A DNA stretch of 64,000 nucleotides from Thermostichus sp047461615 (GTDB lineage Bacteria > Cyanobacteriota > Cyanobacteriia > Thermostichales > Thermostichaceae), in assembly GCF_047461615.1 (NCBI RefSeq), contig NZ_JANSHI010000011.1, positions 35,478 to 99,477 on the forward strand. The letters are read 5' to 3'. The translations under genes were made by a program, and so were the position numbers. Shown here one piece after another: positions 62,184-64,000 of the stretch (within the stretch, counting starts at the first letter, position 1; every line of letters starts with the position of its first letter). The notes below the pieces were generated by a model. The model did no database searches, was not told where the DNA came from, and saw only the letters and a list, made by a program, of their open reading frames with translations.

Positions 62184-63017
62184 TCAGCCCCCTGACACCG
62201 GCAGGGAGAGGAGCCTTGCTGCCGCTGGAGCTGTGCTGCGCAGGGGGCAAAGCTGGGGCCCTACCGGAGTCGAGATCCACTCCACCTCCAGGCCAAACAC
62301 CTGTCGCACCCGGCTGGGGGTCAACACCGCCAAGGGAGACCCCAGGGCCTGCATCTGGCCGGATCCCAGCAAGGCAATCTGCTCGCTGTAGCGAATGGCC
62401 AAATTCAGGTCGTGCAGCACCGTAACTACCGTCAGGCCCTGCTCCTGCTTCAGCCGTTGCAACAGCTCCAGCAGCTCCAGTTGGTGGCGCAGATCCAAAA
62501 AGGTGGTGGGCTCATCCAACAGCAACACCTGCGGCTCCTGCACCAAAGCCAACGCCAGAAAAGCCCGTTGCCGCTCGCCCCCCGAAAGGGTTTCCACCCG
62601 CCGCAGCGCCAGGGATCCCAGTCCCGTCTGCTCTAGAGCCCACTCCACCCGCTGCCAATCGGCCCGCGTCAACTGCCACGCCCACCAGGGCTGGTGGGGA
62701 GAACGCCCCAGACTGACCAATTGCCGCACCGTTAGCCCTGCCGGGATCCTCGGCTGCTGCGGCAAAAGAGCCAACTGCCGGGCCACCTGCTTTGGAGTGA
62801 GTTGAGCGTGCAGATCCCGACCGCCCAAGTACACGCGCCCAGCTTGGGGAATCAGAACCCGACTCAACAGTCGCAGCACCGTCGATTTGCCCGAACCATT
62901 GGGGCCGACAATGCTCAGCCATTCCCCCTTTTGCACGCTGAAGCTCACTTGTCGCACCACCGTCCGGGATCCGTAGCCCCCGCTCAAATCCTCGACCTGC
63001 AGGATGGGCTCTCTCAT
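62184..63017 (-). CDS. iron/heme-type ABC transporter ATP-binding protein (HmuV/FecE class)
   Basis: This 277-residue ATPase has Walker A GPNGSGKST, the Q-loop LALLPQQPRIPAGL, signature LSGGERQRAF, Walker B VLLLDEPTTFLD and VLHDLNLAIRYSEQ. The ATG is at 63017, in an ATGA overlap with the permease stop (63014-63017), so the two are translationally coupled. The frame upstream of 63017 is read-through of the permease gene and should not be merged with it. Confidence 0.9.
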   Translation of the reverse strand: MREPILQVEDLSGGYGSRTVVRQVSFSVQKGEWLSIVGPNGSGKSTVLRLLSRVLIPQAGRVYLGGRDLHAQLTPKQVARQLALLPQQPRIPAGLTVRQLVSLGRSPHQPWWAWQLTRADWQRVEWALEQTGLGSLALRRVETLSGGERQRAFLALALVQEPQVLLLDEPTTFLDLRHQLELLELLQRLKQEQGLTVVTVLHDLNLAIRYSEQIALLGSGQMQALGSPLAVLTPSRVRQVFGLEVEWISTPVGPQLCPLRSTAPAAARLLSLPVSGG

Positions 63018-64000
63018 CGCCCTGCCCCCTGCTGCCACAGCAGCCAGCCGAAAAAGGGAGCCCCCATCACAGCGGTGACAATCCCCACCGGCAGCTCTAT
63101 CGGGCCCAAACGGCTCAGGATGTCGGCACCGCTCAGCAGGGTCGCCCCTGCCAAGGCAGAAAGGGGCAACAGCCAGCGGTAATCGGATCCCACCCCCTGC
63201 CGCACCATGTGGGGCACCACCAAACCGACAAAGCCGATCAACCCCCCCACACTGACGGCGGTTGCCGCCAGCCAAGCCGCCACCAGGCCAATCACCACCC
63301 GCGTCCGCGCCAGAGGGATCCCCAAGCTCACCGCCATCTCTTCCCCCAAGCTCAGCAGGTTTAAAGCCCGCGCCTGCCCCCATCCCAATCCCAAGCCGAC
63401 CAGGATATACGCCCCGGCCACCTGCACCTCTGGCCAGCCCCGCCCGCTCAAGCTGCCGATCAACCAGGTGAGAGCCACCTGCACCCGGTCATCTGCCATC
63501 AACAACAAGGTGGAGCTAATGGCCCCAAACAGGGCGCTGACGGCCACCCCCGCCAAGATCAGCCGCTCCACCGCCAGTCCCGAGGGAGTACGCGCCAACC
63601 CGTACACCAACACGGTAGTCAGCACCCCGCCCACCCAAGCGGCCAGGGGCACCCAAGCCGTCCACTCTCCCAAGGTGAGCAACCCCACCGCCGCCAGGCC
63701 CGCCCCCGCCGAAATGCCCAGCAGGTAGGGATCCGCCAGCCCATTGCCCAGCATCCCCTGCAACAGGGCCCCTGCCATCCCCAGAGCCGCCCCCAGCAAC
63801 TGGGCCAAGAGCGCCCGCGGCAGCCGCAACTGCCAAACAATCGTCTGCCGAATGGGATCCCCCTGCCCCCACAGGGCTTGCCAGAGTTCTGGGAAAGTCA
63901 TGGGAACGGATCCCAAAGCAATCGAGACCAAAAGTACTAGGAAAATGAAACTCAATAGCAAACAGGTCAAACCGATTGGCGAGAGCAGCCGCTTTCTTTG
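63014..64000 (-). CDS. FecCD/HmuU-type ABC permease, truncated by the window
   Basis: The protein has eight or more helices and the FecCD motifs LRLPRALLAQLLGAALGMAGA, GISAGAGLAAVG and GLIGFVGLVVPHMVRQ. The frame stays open to the window edge (QRKRLLSPIGLTC at the start of the visible part), and the TTG at 63970 is not a reliable start, so the 5' end is probably outside. It forms the inner-membrane channel for the adjacent ATPase and binding protein. Confidence 0.88.
   Translation of the reverse strand, partial: QRKRLLSPIGLTCLLLSFIFLVLLVSIALGSVPMTFPELWQALWGQGDPIRQTIVWQLRLPRALLAQLLGAALGMAGALLQGMLGNGLADPYLLGISAGAGLAAVGLLTLGEWTAWVPLAAWVGGVLTTVLVYGLARTPSGLAVERLILAGVAVSALFGAISSTLLLMADDRVQVALTWLIGSLSGRGWPEVQVAGAYILVGLGLGWGQARALNLLSLGEEMAVSLGIPLARTRVVIGLVAAWLAATAVSVGGLIGFVGLVVPHMVRQGVGSDYRWLLPLSALAGATLLSGADILSRLGPIELPVGIVTAVMGAPFFGWLLWQQGAGR

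Noticed and set aside
62184..63383. A single long frame joining the FecE-type ATPase to upstream sequence.
   Set aside because: The first 120 residues are out-of-frame permease sequence; the ATPase starts at the ATG at 63017, overlapping the permease stop.
1..64000. CRISPR arrays, insertion sequences, prophage or integrase genes.
   Set aside because: No direct-repeat arrays, transposase or integrase motifs were found on either strand; the short repeated octamer GGGATCCC is a dispersed motif, not an array.

Overview
The window is chromosomal DNA of a unicellular, probably thermophilic cyanobacterium. Four things point there: an nirA-nrtABCD nitrate operon behind a textbook NtcA promoter, ndhG-ndhE of the photosynthetic NDH-1 complex, a Flv1-like flavodiiron protein, and a Gap2-type GAPDH. 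The DNA is GC-rich and studded with the palindrome GGGATCCC, which from memory is the hallmark of the hot-spring Synechococcus JA-3-3Ab / JA-2-3B'a group. That strain-level assignment is an inference. No transposase, prophage, CRISPR array or rRNA gene was seen, so this is mostly core genome.

Layout. 1-8.8 kb: the end of a Uma2-family gene, purB-pyrB, an FAD-linked oxidase, an eda-ybeY-dgkA run, an EnvC-like murein hydrolase, an ABC ATPase and a low-molecular-weight protein phosphatase. 8.9-16 kb: metE, ndhG-ndhE, a secreted TPM-domain protein, a lipoate-ligase-like enzyme, a YbjN-like protein and MTA/SAH nucleosidase. 16.1-16.8 kb: a non-coding block with an RNase P RNA-like element and tRNA-Pro(GGG). 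17-21.4 kb: rpsB, tsf, an MTA/SAH deaminase-like amidohydrolase and queG. 21.5-23.5 kb: dnaN and, just upstream of it, a clear chromosomal origin with about ten DnaA boxes, an AT-rich unwinding element and four DnaA-trio motifs. 23.5-33.7 kb: dusB, rpsR, rpmG, an RDD membrane protein, RNase Z, an IscA-type protein, a REC-histidine kinase, a Ca2+/Mn2+ P-type ATPase and a Flv1-like protein. 33.7-35.1 kb is a decayed patch: a small helical gene without a normal start codon and a frameshifted, stop-interrupted alpha/beta-hydrolase gene. 35-49 kb: a methyltransferase, an orphan gvpG, gap2, an RNA-ligase-like gene, a thioredoxin-like ferredoxin, plsC, a glycine-oxidase-like gene, galE, cobQ, tRNA-Gln(TTG), an FHA protein, an inositol-phosphatase, a solute-binding protein, a J-domain/TPR protein, a CPBP protease and trmB. 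49.3-57.3 kb: the minus-strand operon nirA-nrtA-nrtB-nrtC-nrtD-ldh. 57.4-64 kb: a TonB-dependent uptake locus with binding protein, TonB, outer-membrane receptor, ATPase and permease. It most resembles heme/hemophore uptake, and the permease runs off the window.

Working together: the nitrate operon imports nitrate through NrtABCD and NirA reduces nitrite to ammonium, but the nitrate reductase narB is not in the cluster and an L-lactate dehydrogenase occupies the distal position. The last cluster forms a complete outer-to-inner membrane uptake path apart from ExbBD. mtnN and the amidohydrolase offer two alternative routes for methylthioadenosine. The points most worth a second look are the origin architecture, the divergent RNase P RNA-like sequence, the nrtA-nrtB intergenic hairpin, the ldh in the nitrate operon, the orphan gvpG and the decayed hydrolase patch.
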